Shown piece after piece: positions 9,887-18,715 of a DNA stretch of 64,000 nt. Location: contig CANGZW010000007.1 of assembly GCA_947458405.1 (NCBI GenBank), positions 1 to 64,000 on the forward strand. The letters are read 5' to 3'. The DNA is from Leptospiraceae bacterium. GTDB lineage: Bacteria; Spirochaetota; Leptospiria; Leptospirales; Leptospiraceae. A program made the position numbers and the translations under genes. How positions within the stretch are numbered: the first letter of the stretch is position 1; each line of letters begins with the position of its first letter. The notes under the pieces are model-generated. The model saw only the letters and a program-made list of their open reading frames with translations, searched no databases and was not told where the DNA came from.

Positions 9887-10162
9887 TTATTCTACAGATA
9901 CAGTAAGCCCTTTTTCTCCCATTTTTTCGGCAATAAGTTCACAAACTTCCATACTACCCGTATAACAAACAGCTCTACCCTTATCGTGTGCCTCTTTTGC
10001 GATTTTTTTAGCCTTAGATTTTTCATGTTTACATATTTTTATTAAACAATCTTCTACATGATCAAATGTATTTACACTATCATTAAACAAAATTACCCTA
10101 TTAGAATAAATATTATCATTTCTAAGATTTGTTTTTTGTTCTTCTTCTGTAATAGTTGGCAT
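9887..10162 (-). CDS. clpS: ClpS, adaptor of the ClpAP protease
   Basis: A 91-residue protein with the ClpS fold: a variable N-terminal tail, the VILFNDSVNTFDHVEDCL element that forms the N-degron pocket, KAKKIAKEAHDKGRAVCYTGSMEVCELIAEKM in the usual place, and a TVSVE C-terminus. ClpS delivers substrates with N-terminal Leu/Phe/Tyr/Trp to ClpA. clpA is not in the window. It lies 10 nt downstream of the J-domain gene and is probably the last gene of an S8 protease - glycosyltransferase - J-domain - clpS run. Confidence 0.93.
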   Translation of the reverse strand: MPTITEEEQKTNLRNDNIYSNRVILFNDSVNTFDHVEDCLIKICKHEKSKAKKIAKEAHDKGRAVCYTGSMEVCELIAEKMGEKGLTVSVE

Positions 10163-10172
10163 AATTTAATCC

Positions 10173-11135
10173 TTACTTTATTCTATTTAGTAAATATTCG
10201 TATACTTCTTTTGCCTGCACGAATTTTTCATTCATGACTTTGTATAATTCTGGATCAGAATTGTGATACTTATCAGGATGATAAAGAAGTGCCATTTTTT
10301 TCCAGGCTTTATCAAGATCTTCTTTAGAATAACTTTCTTTTAAATTAAATAATTCAAGGGCAGAGGATAGTTTTTTTTCTGAATTAATAGGAGCATATCT
10401 TTTTTTATTATTTTTAATATTATAATTATAATGTGCAGTTCTTTTTATTAAATCCTGATATTCTAGTGGTATTCCAAAATGAATATAGAGTGCTTGAAAA
10501 ATTTTCTCTTCTGGGTAATTTAAAACTCCCTCATCAGCTAAGGCAACCTCATAAAGCATAGTAAATAAAGTTATAAAAAACTCACCCCGTTCTTCCGCAG
10601 GGAGATATTTTATGAGATCTGTGTAGATTTGAAATACTTCTAGAATAGAGGGTAATATATTTCCCAAACCAATAGCATTCAAATGCTCTTTTGTGATACT
10701 TACTACCTCAGCTATAAAATTATGATTAACTTTTCCATTAAATATCCTATCCACGGAGTATCGAATCGATTCAATCTCCTTATCAGTAATGTATCCATCT
10801 GATTTTGCAATATGTATACTTATACTTGCCATTACAGAAGCTAAAATATCAACACCGCTTCTTCCTTCAAAAAGCTCTTTTAGTTTTAGAATATAAAAGT
10901 AAGTATTTCTAGCAATCTTTGATGTGTTTTCAGTTGGATTGGGTTTGGAATCTTTATTTTTTAAAAAATTAAAAAATCTTCCCTGTCTTTTTTCTTGTAA
11001 TCCTTCTCCAATTTTTTGGAGACCATATAGACTTAATAACATGATAAATAGACTTTCAATAAAACTTGAGGTATGAAAGAACATATATACTCCGAAAATA
11101 TATATAATCCCACCTGTTATTATTTTAAACATCAA
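10173..11135 (-). CDS. Membrane-anchored DjlA-like co-chaperone (TerB-like plus J domain)
   Basis: A hydrophobic N-terminus (about residues 4-42, probably two helices) is followed by a TerB-like helical domain (about 85-230; AKSDGYITDKEIESIRY is the acidic metal-binding-type repeat) and a C-terminal J domain (about 258-320) with the essential HPD in LLYHPDKYHN. This is the architecture of DjlA, a membrane-bound DnaJ homologue that stimulates DnaK at the inner face of the membrane. Residues 55-70 are a Lys/Asn-rich linker. It sits between a GT2 gene (14 nt) and clpS (10 nt), which suggests cotranscription. Confident in the domains, less in the specific name. Confidence 0.83.
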   Translation of the reverse strand: MMFKIITGGIIYIFGVYMFFHTSSFIESLFIMLLSLYGLQKIGEGLQEKRQGRFFNFLKNKDSKPNPTENTSKIARNTYFYILKLKELFEGRSGVDILASVMASISIHIAKSDGYITDKEIESIRYSVDRIFNGKVNHNFIAEVVSITKEHLNAIGLGNILPSILEVFQIYTDLIKYLPAEERGEFFITLFTMLYEVALADEGVLNYPEEKIFQALYIHFGIPLEYQDLIKRTAHYNYNIKNNKKRYAPINSEKKLSSALELFNLKESYSKEDLDKAWKKMALLYHPDKYHNSDPELYKVMNEKFVQAKEVYEYLLNRIK

Positions 11136-11149
11136 TAGTTCCGAAGAAT

Positions 11150-11899
11150 TTATTTTTTTCTAGGTTCTTTAGGCATATTTTCATACTTTAAGTGCATTCT
11201 TTTCCATACTTTTAGATAGTATTGGTATCTCTTTCTTTTCCTATCGAGGTCATCTCCAAAGCTTCTATCATCTGTGATATAAATTCTATCAACATTTAAT
11301 TCTTTAATTCGCAAAGAAAAATGAAAAATATAGCTCCATAACTCTAAGGGAGACGCATATCCTGTTTCTGTAAAATTATGATTACGAAAAGCATTTACCC
11401 TGTACCTTTTAAATCCACAAAAAGAGTCTGTGATTCCGAGCTTATAATGATCATTTATTTTAGCTGTAATTCGTCTATTAATTTCAATTCGATCTTTTGG
11501 AGGCTCAATACCTTGGACACCTGAATCGGGTAAATATCTACTGCCACTCACTAAATCAATTGAAGAATCAAAGTTCATAAATCGGGGGATATCACTGGGT
11601 TGATGCTGATCGTCACAATCCATCGTAATACAATACTCATACTTTTTTTCAATAGCAAAATTTAATCCTGAAATTAGACTTGCGCCATAGCCTTCATTTT
11701 TTGTTTTTTGAATAATATTAATTTCTTTAAACTTATTTGAAATAGTAGTTAATTTATGAGAAGTTAAATCGGTTGAACCATCATTTACGAAAAGTATGTC
11801 CGCATATTTTTCTGTGAATTGAATCGTTCTTTCTAATACCTTTTCTATAACATTTTCTTCATTGAAAACGGGTATGACAATTAAAGTATTTCTATCCAA
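11150..11899 (-). CDS. Family 2 glycosyltransferase (DPM/polyprenyl-phosphate type)
   Basis: A single soluble GT-A domain: LIVIPVFNEENVIEKVLERT at the N-terminus, the nucleotide-sugar FVNDGSTD motif, and the metal-binding DCDDQHQ at about residue 95. The later GSRYLPDSGVQG and SFCGFKRYR elements are typical of dolichyl-phosphate-mannose-synthase-like enzymes. There is no C-terminal membrane helix, so it probably acts at the inner membrane surface on a lipid-linked acceptor. The C-terminus is very basic (RKRKRYQYYLKVWKRMH). It starts 4 nt after the stop of the S8 protease, so translation may be coupled. Confidence 0.87.
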   Translation of the reverse strand: MDRNTLIVIPVFNEENVIEKVLERTIQFTEKYADILFVNDGSTDLTSHKLTTISNKFKEINIIQKTKNEGYGASLISGLNFAIEKKYEYCITMDCDDQHQPSDIPRFMNFDSSIDLVSGSRYLPDSGVQGIEPPKDRIEINRRITAKINDHYKLGITDSFCGFKRYRVNAFRNHNFTETGYASPLELWSYIFHFSLRIKELNVDRIYITDDRSFGDDLDRKRKRYQYYLKVWKRMHLKYENMPKEPRKK

Positions 11900-11903
11900 A
11901 TTC

Positions 11904-13610
11904 TTAATTTACTCTTCCTCTGAATTTTAGTTTTACAGAGTATGTTCCTGTTGATGTGCCGCTGTTTACAACAGTTAATGTCCATGTTCCAGATGTTGAT
12001 TCTCGTAGATGCCTCGCCGTACCAAATCTAATAGCAGAGGAAGAACTCGAGAAGGTAGAACAATTACTGATAGCATTCCCAGAAGATGTATAACAAGTAT
12101 GCGGTTCCAAGAGGATACTATCCGTAGAAGTTAGCCCACTTGAATTGGCAGGTATATTGGAGTGAGTCAGTGTTATTTTTAATTTTCCCATTTGACTGAA
12201 GGTGGTCGTGAAATATATCTCTATAAATTCAATTTTTGTGATTTGGTTAGAAGTTGAGGTTATTGTTGTATTAGTAGTCCCATTGGCAGTAATTTGTTGA
12301 TTTGATATTGTATCGGAATCAATGCTTATATAAGGATTGGTAATTCTCGACCAAGAGGAGGCGGTTTGAATTGCATTGTATGCATGAATTGTTCCAAAAC
12401 CATATTTGTGATTTATATTGAGATTGGCTCCATTTGTTGTCCAACCTGTTTCACTACTATCATTTTTGCGGGCACTGAATGCTAAGATTTCTCGCACGTC
12501 TCTCCAACTTAAATCGGAATATTTACTCATTAATAGGGCAATGACTCCAGCGGCTAAGGGAGCGGAGGAAGAGGTACCATTGAAATCATTTCTGTAGGAT
12601 CTATTTGAATAATTGGTGGACTTAGTAGAATTATTGCTCCCTGATTCGCCTGTTCGGTCTGTAGTACTGATTCCTAAATAGTCGTCTCCCATTGTATGAG
12701 CACATACCCATAAATTAGCACCATTCTCAGAGTAAAAGGCTTTTTTATCATCACTTCCTACTCCACAAATAGATAACACTCCGTGAAAATTTGCCTGTCC
12801 ATCATAATTGGAATTATCGATAATTTCTTTCTTACTATTAGTGGCACCATTGCCTGCTGCCCAAGTATAAATAGTCCCTAAGCCGTTTCTTCCTGTTGTG
12901 ATACCAGACTCTATTGCTGATTGCCAAAGAGAACTGGCAAACTCATCCGAGTACAATCCCGTTCCGTCACTTGCCCCCCAACTATTATTGGAAACATAGA
13001 TGGAAGCAATATCTTTTGTCATAGCATCTGCAACCACAGAGCTACCTATAGTAGTTAATTCCAAAATATTTCTAGCGGTTAGTTTTGCTTTGGGAGAGGC
13101 TCCCCGCAGACCTACATTGTTATTACTTTGAGCAGCAATCACTCCTGCCACAGAAGTTCCATGTCCGCTATCAGAATAGTAATGCCCTGGATCCAATGAG
13201 TTTTTTAGGTAATTATAACTTTTTACAGTAGAAATATTTCCACAAAGATCTTCATGACCCGTTTCCATTCCATCATCGATAACAGCGACAGTGACACCCT
13301 CTCCCAAAATTCCATCATTCCAGGGAGTTATCACTCCAGCATCAAAACCACTTGTTTGTGAGAGATGCCATTGGGATGAAAAAAGGGGATCGGTACCGCC
13401 AGATACAGATCCATATCTACAGGTGGTATTTAGGAATGAATTTAAAATTAGTAGCATAGCTAAATTGTCTAAGGATGTATCTTTTTTGACCTGACAATTA
13501 CTAACAAAGAATAGTAAAATTATCATAAGTAAAGCAATTATACGTTTATGAAGTATATTTTTTTTACTTATATATAATTTTTTATTTTTTATAATATCTT
13601 TCATATTCAT
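11904..13610 (-). CDS. Kexin-like S8 serine protease, lipoprotein, with C-terminal P domain
   Basis: An N-terminal signal ends in the lipobox FVSNC (Cys39). The S8 catalytic triad is intact: VIDDG (Asp112), SGHGTSVAG (His150) and NGTSSSAP (Ser347), with the oxyanion Asn254 in AAGNG; the DDG motif is kexin/furin-like. The C-terminal 130 residues form a P (Homo B) beta-sandwich domain, from KIEFIEIYF to the RHLRESTSGTWTLTVVNSG element. Between the lipobox and the protease domain (DPLFSSQWHL, about 75-84) there are only about 35 residues, so no prodomain is present. A separately encoded propeptide-like lipoprotein lies upstream at 13781-14422 and a second such protease at 14437. Expected to act on the cell surface or in the periplasm. 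Confidence 0.92.
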   Translation of the reverse strand: MNMKDIIKNKKLYISKKNILHKRIIALLMIILLFFVSNCQVKKDTSLDNLAMLLILNSFLNTTCRYGSVSGGTDPLFSSQWHLSQTSGFDAGVITPWNDGILGEGVTVAVIDDGMETGHEDLCGNISTVKSYNYLKNSLDPGHYYSDSGHGTSVAGVIAAQSNNNVGLRGASPKAKLTARNILELTTIGSSVVADAMTKDIASIYVSNNSWGASDGTGLYSDEFASSLWQSAIESGITTGRNGLGTIYTWAAGNGATNSKKEIIDNSNYDGQANFHGVLSICGVGSDDKKAFYSENGANLWVCAHTMGDDYLGISTTDRTGESGSNNSTKSTNYSNRSYRNDFNGTSSSAPLAAGVIALLMSKYSDLSWRDVREILAFSARKNDSSETGWTTNGANLNINHKYGFGTIHAYNAIQTASSWSRITNPYISIDSDTISNQQITANGTTNTTITSTSNQITKIEFIEIYFTTTFSQMGKLKITLTHSNIPANSSGLTSTDSILLEPHTCYTSSGNAISNCSTFSSSSSAIRFGTARHLRESTSGTWTLTVVNSGTSTGTYSVKLKFRGRVN

Positions 13611-13780
13611 TTTAGTAAGGTAATCATATTAAAAAAGAGTAAGTAATTTAATTTTTTATTGAAATCTTTAGTCATTCCATAGTAAATTGCAGTACGTATT
13701 TTAATATGATTAAATAATATTTTTACATATTATATTAATTAGACTTTAAAAATATGAATAATATTACAGGTTTTTTTATT

Positions 13781-14422
13781 TTATCGGGGGAATGCCTTTT
13801 GATACCATTCAGGGCTAGATGATATTACACCAGATTTTGTTCTAAGTTCATTGGCTTTATCTAAACAGGAAAATCCGGGTTGGGTATCAAAAACATAAAA
13901 AAATCCATTGGTGAGTGGAAGTTTTTTTTGAAATTTAATTTTATTTTCTTTTGCCCAATTTTCAGCATCTTGTGAGGATAAGTCCTTATCCATTTCAATT
14001 ATAATGCTACCGGGGAGGGTCATCAGACTCGAATCATTTCCATTTGAGGAAAATACCGGAGAATAGTCACCATTGTTTTGAAGGGTCGAAGGCACAGATC
14101 CTCTTGACAAAAAGGACTTAATTCCTGCGCTTCCTACCTTGTGAATTTTCACTCTATTTCCATCGACAACAGTCTGTGCTCCTTTGTCGAGCTCCCTATA
14201 TTTAGACTTTCCAGTGGAAAATTCTGCTACATAGTCGGGGAGTAGGGTGACCCGTTTTTGTTCTTTTCCATCGTAGTACATGTGAATAACACCTCTATCT
14301 TTGGTATCGATAATTTTTTTATCTTCCGCGACTAACTCTTCTTTCATGCAGGAAGATAAAAAAAGTATGGGAAGGATGACTACTATTTTTATCTTGTATA
14401 TGTTAAGCCTATTATTTTTCAT
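13781..14422 (-). CDS. Lipoprotein resembling a free-standing subtilase (S8) propeptide
   Basis: The signal peptide ends in the lipobox FLSSC (Cys25). Residues about 45-110 are unassigned, beta-rich and Lys/Arg/Gly-rich. Residues about 134-210 have the pattern of an S8/I9-type prodomain: GSIIIEMDKDLSSQDAENWA, KFQKKLPLTNGFFYVFDT, then LDKANELRTKSGVISSSPEW. In one-chain subtilases this last element is followed directly by the DPLF..QWHL start of the protease domain, and this protein ends there (YQKAFPR). It lies 14 nt downstream of one propeptide-less protease and 170 nt upstream of the other. It is probably an intramolecular chaperone and/or inhibitor supplied in trans. The propeptide assignment is by pattern recognition only. 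Confidence 0.6.
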   Translation of the reverse strand: MKNNRLNIYKIKIVVILPILFLSSCMKEELVAEDKKIIDTKDRGVIHMYYDGKEQKRVTLLPDYVAEFSTGKSKYRELDKGAQTVVDGNRVKIHKVGSAGIKSFLSRGSVPSTLQNNGDYSPVFSSNGNDSSLMTLPGSIIIEMDKDLSSQDAENWAKENKIKFQKKLPLTNGFFYVFDTQPGFSCLDKANELRTKSGVISSSPEWYQKAFPR

Positions 14423-14436
14423 TTTGTCCTCTATAA

Positions 14437-16095
14437 TTAATTAATTCTTCCATAAAATTTTAAACTGGCTGTAAAAGTTACAGATGTGCTAGTAGCTTTT
14501 AAAATCCATGTACTACCAACAGACTCTCCTAGGTGACGACTTGTCCCCATTCGAATGGTTCCCATGTTTGAACCGGTTTGGCAAAAAACATAGCTATTTC
14601 CAGAAGCACAATAGTGAGACTCAATTAAAATGCTTTTTGTTCCGGATGTATTACTTCTATAAAGTTCTATAGTTATTGTTCCTGTGTCACTTGCTGTAGT
14701 ACTAAAGTTAATCTCTATAAATTCTATTTTTGATATATTGTTACAGGCAGATGTAGTAAAACTAATTTGACCTGTGCTACTTGTCGCGCTTGCTATATCA
14801 CATGTAATTTGAGGATTTGTAATACTCGACCAGGTGGATGCAGTAGACATTGCACGAGTTGCGTCTATAGTTCCAAATCCATAATTATGATTGATATTAT
14901 AACCAGCAGTATTCGTAGTCCAATCCGAATTTGAGCTATCATTCTTTCGGGCACTTTTAGCTAAAATTTCCCTAACATCCCTCCAAGAAAAAGCAGGATA
15001 TTTACCCACTAAGAGTGCTGTTACCCCAGCCGCTAGGGGTGCCGCAGAAGATGTCCCATTGAACTTTTTAGTATAATTTTTATTGCTTAGGTCAGAACTA
15101 CTTGAAGAAGTATTTAGTCCTTTGCCTCCTGACGCATCCGTTGTTGTTATAGCCCTTGTGTAACCTGTATTAGTACCTTGGGTGTGTGCACAAACCCAAA
15201 GATTGGCACCCTTTTCTGAATAACTTGCCCTTTTGCCATCTTCTCCCACTCCACAGATGGCCAGAACACCGTAGTAGTTAGCCTGCCCATCAAAATTAGA
15301 ATTATCAAATGGAAGTGTAGTATTATTGATTATACCGCTATACCCTCCATTTCCAGCAGCCCAAAAATAGAGAGTTCCCTTCCCACTTCTACCTGTTGTG
15401 ATACCACTTATGATTGCATTTTTCCAGAGGCTTGTCGCAAGAGTGGAGTTATAGTTTCCTGTTCCATCTGCGGCTCCCCAGCTATTATTGGATATGGAGA
15501 TAAGGTCAGTTTGGCTGGTGAGAGCCTCCGCAACATTAGAATCAGTTGCACCCTCCAGGATATTTCTACCCACTAATTTTGCATCATAAGCAACACCTTT
15601 TCCTCCCAGACTGTTTCCTGAAATGGAGGCAATCACTCCTGCCACAGAACTCCCATGGTGACTGGTAAAGACAGAATGTGTGGGATCGGTGCTTTTGGTT
15701 GCATAATTATAACCAGTCACAGAGGAAGAAACATTTGAGCAAAGATCTTCATGGAGAATTTCTAACCCATCATCCACAACTGAGACAACCACACCGGAGC
15801 CCGTACTACCTGAGGACCAAACAGAAGATACATTGGCATCTTCCCCGGAAGTAATTGAATTATTTAAATGCCACTGATCTGTAAATAGAGGATCGCTTCC
15901 TCCACTTACGGATACAGAACCTGTTGGACAATTATTTTTAGAAGCAATTTGTCCCAAGAGATACAACAGTATTAAATCATTTTTAGGATCGGAAGAACTG
16001 GTTTTGCAGGAGGCCAAGTTAAGGATTAAAACACACTGGGTACAGATTATAAACAAGTATGGGAGAATTGAATGTTTTAGCTTTGTTATACTCAT
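14437..16095 (-). CDS. Kexin-like S8 serine protease, lipoprotein, paralogue of the 11904 gene
   Basis: The lipobox is LNLASC (Cys30). Triad: VVDDG (Asp108), SHHGSSVAG (His147; HGS instead of the usual HGT) and NGTSSAAP (Ser349); oxyanion Asn249 in AAGNGG. Protease domain begins at DPLFTDQWHL (about 68-77), again without a prodomain, and a P domain follows from about residue 420 to the end (GRIN). It is closely similar to the product of 11904-13610, including the SRKNDSS and INHNYGFGTI stretches, so the pair arose by duplication. The propeptide-like lipoprotein gene begins 14 nt downstream, which suggests cotranscription with this copy. The region 16096-16238 upstream is the likely promoter region for this gene and the divergent lipoprotein. 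Confidence 0.92.
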   Translation of the reverse strand: MSITKLKHSILPYLFIICTQCVLILNLASCKTSSSDPKNDLILLYLLGQIASKNNCPTGSVSVSGGSDPLFTDQWHLNNSITSGEDANVSSVWSSGSTGSGVVVSVVDDGLEILHEDLCSNVSSSVTGYNYATKSTDPTHSVFTSHHGSSVAGVIASISGNSLGGKGVAYDAKLVGRNILEGATDSNVAEALTSQTDLISISNNSWGAADGTGNYNSTLATSLWKNAIISGITTGRSGKGTLYFWAAGNGGYSGIINNTTLPFDNSNFDGQANYYGVLAICGVGEDGKRASYSEKGANLWVCAHTQGTNTGYTRAITTTDASGGKGLNTSSSSSDLSNKNYTKKFNGTSSAAPLAAGVTALLVGKYPAFSWRDVREILAKSARKNDSSNSDWTTNTAGYNINHNYGFGTIDATRAMSTASTWSSITNPQITCDIASATSSTGQISFTTSACNNISKIEFIEINFSTTASDTGTITIELYRSNTSGTKSILIESHYCASGNSYVFCQTGSNMGTIRMGTSRHLGESVGSTWILKATSTSVTFTASLKFYGRIN

Positions 16096-16259
16096 AATTA
16101 GGATTTTTTCTTAATTCAATTCATCTTTTTATAAATTTTTTTTTTAGCAACAGAATTTAGACCAGTTCTTTAAAATAAAAACGCTTAATTTTAATTTTTT
16201 TTATTGGAAAGAGTAAAATAAAATAATTTTATGCCTATATGTCCAGTCAAAAAGGTGTT

Positions 16260-17423
16260 ATGCTTAATTATTTTATCCCTAAATTTAGCTCTCAATTGAG
16301 AGCGTTCTTCTTTTATCTATTCTTATTTTTGTTTTCCATTTCCTGTGCCTCTACATCGACGAGAGATGCTGAGGGTTATATTTATGTTTATAATGTTGAG
16401 GGTGTTAACAAGGATGATTTAGAGCTCAATGCCAAACGTAAAATTTTGGAAAATGGACTCGGGGATTTGATCGAGGGAAGTTCCCAAGCAATTGATGGAC
16501 AGTTAAAAGAAAAAATCATCAATTCCAGCGTGGAGGGTTTTGTAACCAATTATACTCAAATTGGGGAATCAAGAAAGAAAGGTATCATGTTTGAAATAGA
16601 TGCCAAAGGAAAAGTCAATAAAAAAGCTGTGGGGGATGCCCTCAAAGAAAGATACAGAGATCTCGGAAAGCCCAGTTTTTTAATGTTAATTGATGAGAAA
16701 GTCTTCGGAAAATCCACCTCGGGAGGAGCCGTTACTATCACCGAAAATGCAATCGCTGGAAAATTTACCGAATTTGACTTTTTAGATAGAAATCAATTTA
16801 CACGAATTTTAGCCAAAGAAGGCGGGAAAACCATCGGAGTCTATGGAAACCCCAGCAATGAAGAGAAAGTTTTAGCCGCGGCGGCTGAGATGGAAGCCCA
16901 AATTTTATTAGTCGGTCAAACCGATGTAGTCAATGCGGGAGAAATCGAGGGATCTGGATTAAAATCTTTCCAAGCGGTTCTTAAATTTAAAATTTTTGAT
17001 GTGAACAGTGCAAGAATTTTAGCGGCTGACAATGCTTCGGGAGCCTATCCCCACATAAATCCTGATACGGGAGCCCAAAAAGCAATCTCCAAGGCAGTAG
17101 ATGAAGCCTATCCAAAAATCAGAGATCAGGTCGCTTCCAAGTGGAAACCGGGTACAATCGTTCGATTGAAAATTGAAGGTTTAACGTATGATGAATTTAT
17201 TGATAAAGATGTAAGAACTGTAATACGAAATATCAAGGGTGTAAATGGAGTCAATGACAAGAGCAGTGGGAATGTAAACAACATGATTGTTGTGGAAGTG
17301 GAAGCTCTGTTTAACGGAAATGCTCTGTATCAAAAAATGAGAGATAGAAAGAGTGACTTCGGGTTTGATTTTTCAAGTAAGGAAGTAAAGCCATCCACGA
17401 TACACATCGTAGTGAAGAAATAA
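16260..17423 (+). CDS. Lipoprotein with FlgT/LPP20-like N-terminal region, function unknown
   Basis: A hydrophobic signal ends in the lipobox SISC (Cys29 counted from the ATG at 16260). I prefer this ATG because AAGG lies just before it; an in-frame ATG at 16239 has no ribosome binding site. The N-terminal 110 residues (AKRKILENGLGDLIEGSSQ, then VEGFVTNYTQIGESRKKGI) follow the pattern of LPP20/FlgT-type domains in envelope lipoproteins. The centre (FLDRNQFTRILAKEGGK; ILLVGQTDVVNAGEIEGSG) resembles CsgG/TolB-N-like folds that assemble envelope complexes. Less A/T-rich than its neighbours. Monocistronic, ending at a strong terminator. Homology statements are weak; the lipoprotein call is firm. 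Confidence 0.7.
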   Translation: MLNYFIPKFSSQLRAFFFYLFLFLFSISCASTSTRDAEGYIYVYNVEGVNKDDLELNAKRKILENGLGDLIEGSSQAIDGQLKEKIINSSVEGFVTNYTQIGESRKKGIMFEIDAKGKVNKKAVGDALKERYRDLGKPSFLMLIDEKVFGKSTSGGAVTITENAIAGKFTEFDFLDRNQFTRILAKEGGKTIGVYGNPSNEEKVLAAAAEMEAQILLVGQTDVVNAGEIEGSGLKSFQAVLKFKIFDVNSARILAADNASGAYPHINPDTGAQKAISKAVDEAYPKIRDQVASKWKPGTIVRLKIEGLTYDEFIDKDVRTVIRNIKGVNGVNDKSSGNVNNMIVVEVEALFNGNALYQKMRDRKSDFGFDFSSKEVKPSTIHIVVKK

Positions 17424-17450
17424 AAAAAGCCGCCTCTCGACGGCTTTTTT
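17423..17450. terminator. Bidirectional Rho-independent terminator
   Basis: A 10-bp perfect stem, AAAAAAGCCG / CGGCTTTTTT, with an 8-nt loop directly follows the stop of the lipoprotein gene. The A-run and T-run allow it to work in both directions, also ending the leftward gene at 17480. Confidence 0.92.
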
Positions 17451-17479
17451 ATGTTGTTTAAACAAAAGTTACTTAAATA

Positions 17480-18295
17480 CTATCTCCAGCCATCATTACA
17501 CAATTCACTGTGATTTTCATAAAGTCCTTCTGTTGGTACGGAAGGAGCACGCACGTGACCAATGTATTGAGCATATGTTACATTACTATTGAAAGGCCAA
17601 ATTCCTTCGCTCTGAGTAATTGAGCTCTGGCATTTTGATAGACCTCCTGCTGTACTGTATCCACAGGATGAATGATATGATACTGCATAATCATCCTCTC
17701 CGGGAAGAATTGCTGATGCACCTGCCATTCCCTTATAACCGGGAACATGGCTTACTGTGATACCACCAGTATTGTTATGGTTAAAAGATGATCTAGCTGT
17801 AGAAACGATCAACGCTTTATCCATAGCATTTCCGGCATACCCAAAAGTAACACCATTGAGAGCAGATGCGAGTTCAGAACCACCAGAAGCCGCCGCTAGT
17901 GCAGTAACTCCACTGATTTTGTAACCCTTTGCAGAAGCAGTTCCACCGAGATTAGATAACCAATACTCAGAAGCATAACAACCAGCACTGTGACATACGA
18001 TTTTACATGTATCAACACCCTTGCATCTTGCGACCATTACTGTGCTTAAACTAGTTTGAGCACGGCATGTTCCATAAGTGCGAGGATCGCTTGTTCCATC
18101 ATAACCAACGAAGTACTTAGTTCCAGAAACGCTAGCTGTGTTAGTACCCCAATAACTATTCACATCAGTAGTAGTTGTTCCACAATGATTGCTACCAGAT
18201 TTACCATGAACAAAGATAGTGATTGTTCCGGCACTTAAAGAAGCAATAGACATTAGAAATGCCCCGACTGAAATGATTGTAAAATTTTTTAGCAT
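17480..18295 (-). CDS. Secreted Cys-rich alpha/beta-hydrolase (lipase/esterase-like)
   Basis: I place the start at the ATG at 18295 because GGAG lies about 9 nt upstream and the Sec signal peptide MLKNFTIISVGAFLMSIA then begins at residue 1 (cleavage near LSA-G). A longer in-frame start at 18343 has no such support. The mature protein begins with the strand TITIFVHGKSG, whose HG is a typical oxyanion element, and has a nucleophile elbow CHSAG (Ser103 from this start) in place of GxSxG. At least eight cysteines, two flanking the elbow, suggest disulfide bonds and an exported location. The acid and His of the triad are not certain; DDYAVSYHS and YIGHVRAPS hold candidates. Possibly a secreted lipase or esterase; the substrate is unknown. 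Confidence 0.7.
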   Translation of the reverse strand: MLKNFTIISVGAFLMSIASLSAGTITIFVHGKSGSNHCGTTTTDVNSYWGTNTASVSGTKYFVGYDGTSDPRTYGTCRAQTSLSTVMVARCKGVDTCKIVCHSAGCYASEYWLSNLGGTASAKGYKISGVTALAAASGGSELASALNGVTFGYAGNAMDKALIVSTARSSFNHNNTGGITVSHVPGYKGMAGASAILPGEDDYAVSYHSSCGYSTAGGLSKCQSSITQSEGIWPFNSNVTYAQYIGHVRAPSVPTEGLYENHSELCNDGWR

Positions 18296-18715
18296 ATTTT
18301 TTTTCTCCATTTTTTTTGAATACCAATCTCGAAATCCAAACACTCCCTTTCTATTTGATAAAAGAGGAACTCTTTGAGTAGCGGGGGAGGTATCAGAGAA
18401 ATTATATCTTAAATGGAAAAGGAATCAATCAATTTATTAAAACTAATAACCTATTTTAGCAAATAGGAAGAGATTGAAAATTGAATGAGTTTAGTTTTTT
18501 AGAAGTCATAAATTTTTTGAAATAAAAAATAGGATATGTTCCGCTTAACTAATTTAGAAAAAAAATGATAACTAATGAATATAAAAGTTAAATATGGTAT
18601 GTTTATTTTCACGCAATCACTAAAAATAACTTAATTTAAAAAATACAGAAATTCTGTTTCTCATTTTAGCTATATTTAAGTAATAAAAGTCTTATAAAAG
18701 TAAATAGTAGATCCT
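18296..18715. other. Non-coding interval upstream of the secreted hydrolase
   Basis: No credible gene is seen on either strand in this 420-bp A/T-rich stretch, which separates the start of the secreted hydrolase from the end of polA. It holds three small inverted repeats: AAAGAG-GAA-CTCTTT at 18361-18375, CCTATTT-TAGC-AAATAGG at 18450-18467, and ACAGAA-A-TTCTGT at 18645-18657. The first two lie upstream of the hydrolase and could be operator or leader hairpins; the third is close to the end of polA. None has a T-run clear enough to call a terminator. Confidence 0.5.
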
